From the NCBI GenBank assembly GCA_022545745.1, contig JACZQL010000110.1:1-5821 (forward strand): a stretch of DNA of 5,821 nt, given 5' to 3'. This document shows, one piece after another, positions 3,952 to 5,821 of the stretch; the first letter of the stretch is position 1, and each line of letters starts with the position of its first letter. The translations under genes were made by a program, and so were the position numbers. Source of the stretch: Deltaproteobacteria bacterium. Its GTDB lineage: Bacteria > Desulfobacterota_B > Binatia > UBA9968. The notes beneath the pieces are model-generated. The model did no database searches. It saw only the letters and a list, made by a program, of their open reading frames with translations, and was not told where the DNA came from.

Positions 3952-5821
3952 ATGGGAAAATATCTAGAAAAGATCAACGATCCTGCAGATGTGCGGCGGC
4001 TCAAACTCGAGGAACTCGATGTTCTTGCCGATGAGCTACGCCAGGAAGTGATTTCAGTGATCTCTGAGGTGGGTGGTCACTTTGCATCAACCCTGGGGGC
4101 CATCGAGTTGACACTAGCTCTTCACTATGCTTTCGAGACACCCAAGGATCGGCTTGTCTGGGATACGGGGCATCAGGCTTACGCTCACAAGATCATCTGC
4201 GGCCGGCGGGAGAAACTCTCTTCCATCCGCCAGCTTGGGGGCATCAGCGGTTTTTTGAGCCGTGAGGAAAGCATTTACGACGTCTTTGGCGCAGGCCATG
4301 CGGGGACGTCCGTCTCGGCGGCCCTGGGCATGGTGGAAGCAAAAACATTTGAGCCGTCCAGCCATAAAGTCGTCGCCGTGATCAGTGACGGAGGCCTGAC
4401 CGCAGGCCTCAACTTTGAAGGGCTGAACCAGGCCGGACATTTAGACAGGGACTTGATCGTCGTCCTTAATGACAACGCCCACTTTATTGACCCGCGCGTG
4501 GGTGCCATCTCATCCTTTCTAAGCAAGCAACTCACCACGGATCTGGCGGTCAGGATCGAAAAACACCTCACGGCTATACTTCGGACCCTCCCCCGGGGTG
4601 AAGACATCTACAACGTAGCACGGAAAGTCAAGGAATCCTTTATAGGATTCGTGACCCCTGGCATTTTGTTCGAGGCCCTGGGCTTTCAGTACGTGGGTCC
4701 CATTGACGGTCACAGTATCGGGGAATTGGTTCAGACCTTCGAAAACGTAAAGAACCTGAAGCGTCCTACCCTGGTTCACGTGCTCACCCAGAAGGGCAAG
4801 GGGTACGAGCCGGCCGAGAAGGATCCCATTCGATACCATAGCGTAACGCCGTTTCATGTGCTCACAGGTAAACCCAAGAAGTCAAAGAGCCCGGTGCCAA
4901 CCTACACCGAGATTTTTGGTCGCTCCTTGATCCAGCTGGCAAAAGAAAACCCAAAGGTCATCGGGATTACGGCGGCCATGGGGAGTGGAACTGGTCTGGA
5001 TAAGATGGCGAAGGAAATACCCGACCGTGTTTATGATGTCGGCCTCGCAGAGCAGCACGCGGTGACCTTTGCAGCAGGCATGGCCACAGAGGGACTGATT
5101 CCCGTGGTGGCGATCTATTCCACCTTCCTGCAAAGGGCGTACGATCAGATCCTTCATGACGTCTGTATCCAGAACCTCCACGTGGTTTTCGCCTTGGACC
5201 GAGCGGGTCTGGTGGGGGCCGATGGGCCCACTCATCACGGTGCCTTTGATTTCTCCTACATGCGATCCATACCCAACATGGTGGTCATGGCCCCGAAGGA
5301 CGAGAACGAGCTGCAGCATATGCTCGCAACCGCGATCAACCATGATGGACCTATTACCCTGCGCTACCCCCGGGGTGAGGGATGGGGAGCGGAGATGGAT
5401 AGTGATATACGGTCTCTGGAGATTGGCAAGGGGGAACAATTGCGACCGGGGAAGGACCTTGGGATTGTGGGAATTGGAAACACCGTAATCCCCGCTTTGA
5501 ATGCAGCCAATGACCTCTCCAAACTGGGGATTGATGCCGCGGTGATCAACGCCCGCTTCGTAAAACCCTTGGACAGGGAATTACTCCAGGATTTGGCTGG
5601 CCGAGTACCGATGATCATCACCGTGGAAGATCATGTCCTGCAGGGGGGGTTTGGCAGCGCGGTTCTGGAATTTCTTGCCGCCGAGGGTATTACCGGTCTT
5701 AGGGTGAAATGCCTTGGAATCCCGGATAGTTTTATTACCCAGGGAACCCAGCCTGAATTGAGGAAAATCTGCGGAATCAACACGGAATCCATCGCACAAA
5801 CCGCCATCCAAATGATGCAGG
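3952..5821 (+). CDS. dxs: 1-deoxy-D-xylulose-5-phosphate synthase, divergent (3' end cut by the window)
   Basis: DXS condenses pyruvate with glyceraldehyde 3-phosphate, using thiamine diphosphate, to make the entry compound of the MEP isoprenoid pathway and a precursor of thiamine and pyridoxal. 623 codons are visible, close to full length (family about 620-640). Residues 40-130 hold VGGHFAST (H43) and GHQAYAHK (H74). YVGPIDGH is at 247-254. The pyrimidine-binding domain holds GLAEQHAVTFAAG (364-376, E367), IYSTFLQRAYDQ (388-399: Y389, F392, R395) and DRAGLVGADGPTHHGAFD (416-433: R417, D424, H428). These match the known E. coli active-site residues. The C-terminal transketolase domain includes NARFVKPLD (533-541) and GGFGSA (565-570). 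Odd points: the usual GDG of the cofactor motif is SDG (145-147), and the usual NDNEMSI is NDNAHFI (173-179). The frame is closed by TAG at 3913 and has no ATG before 3952, so that start is chosen although its Shine-Dalgarno (GGGA, 3946-3949) is poor and too close. Confidence 0.93.
   Translation, partial: MGKYLEKINDPADVRRLKLEELDVLADELRQEVISVISEVGGHFASTLGAIELTLALHYAFETPKDRLVWDTGHQAYAHKIICGRREKLSSIRQLGGISGFLSREESIYDVFGAGHAGTSVSAALGMVEAKTFEPSSHKVVAVISDGGLTAGLNFEGLNQAGHLDRDLIVVLNDNAHFIDPRVGAISSFLSKQLTTDLAVRIEKHLTAILRTLPRGEDIYNVARKVKESFIGFVTPGILFEALGFQYVGPIDGHSIGELVQTFENVKNLKRPTLVHVLTQKGKGYEPAEKDPIRYHSVTPFHVLTGKPKKSKSPVPTYTEIFGRSLIQLAKENPKVIGITAAMGSGTGLDKMAKEIPDRVYDVGLAEQHAVTFAAGMATEGLIPVVAIYSTFLQRAYDQILHDVCIQNLHVVFALDRAGLVGADGPTHHGAFDFSYMRSIPNMVVMAPKDENELQHMLATAINHDGPITLRYPRGEGWGAEMDSDIRSLEIGKGEQLRPGKDLGIVGIGNTVIPALNAANDLSKLGIDAAVINARFVKPLDRELLQDLAGRVPMIITVEDHVLQGGFGSAVLEFLAAEGITGLRVKCLGIPDSFITQGTQPELRKICGINTESIAQTAIQMMQ

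Noticed and set aside
4114..5811. Several minus-strand frames of 76-185 codons opposite dxs
   Set aside because: They are antisense shadows of a long, well-conserved dxs frame; GC-rich coding DNA commonly leaves such open frames.
1..5821. CRISPR array, tRNA, rRNA or toxin-antitoxin pair
   Set aside because: I looked for regularly spaced repeats, cloverleaf-like arms and paired small genes on both strands and saw none.

Overview
The window is bacterial DNA of medium to fairly high GC, with AT-richer intergenic gaps and clear Shine-Dalgarno sites (AGGAGG, GGAGG, AAGGAGG) ahead of most genes. A non-mevalonate isoprenoid gene (dxs), a TIGR01777-type epimerase, an amidohydrolase-like start and a REP-associated (RAYT/IS200-like) transposase would fit an environmental proteobacterium or a related uncultured lineage such as Desulfobacterota, NC10 or Tectomicrobia. 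That assignment is a guess from gene style; nothing in the window fixes the taxon.

Layout, left to right. (1) Positions 1-45, minus strand: the first codons of a gene running off the left edge, with a strong ribosome binding site; the N-terminus resembles an amidohydrolase-2 family metal hydrolase. (2) 160-1153: a compact 994-bp mobile unit, made of a 306-aa Y1 (HUH) RAYT-type transposase on the minus strand enclosed by a perfect 19-bp inverted repeat. One repeat copy begins at the base next to the stop codon. (3) 1246-2619, plus strand: a 457-aa protein that looks like a remote relative of the M29 aminopeptidase / NicX ring-cleaving dioxygenase fold, with His-rich motifs where metal ligands are expected. 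(4) 2703-3605, minus strand: a TIGR01777/YfcH-type NAD(P)-binding epimerase. (5) 3606-3951: a 346-bp divergent intergenic region with two short dyads. (6) 3952 to the right edge, plus strand: 1-deoxy-D-xylulose-5-phosphate synthase, nearly complete but cut at the C-terminus. It keeps its catalytic residues but departs from the family consensus in its thiamine-diphosphate motif.

How the genes relate. The amidohydrolase-like gene and the M29/NicX-like gene are divergent and may once have shared a promoter region for a catabolic function; the RAYT unit now sits between them. The M29-like gene and the epimerase converge over an 83-bp gap. The epimerase and dxs diverge. No operon of two or more genes lies inside the window.

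The points most worth a second look are the self-contained RAYT unit with a DnaA-like C-terminal domain, the unusual histidine-rich M29/NicX-like protein, and the divergent DXS motif. I see no CRISPR array, tRNA, rRNA or defence cassette.
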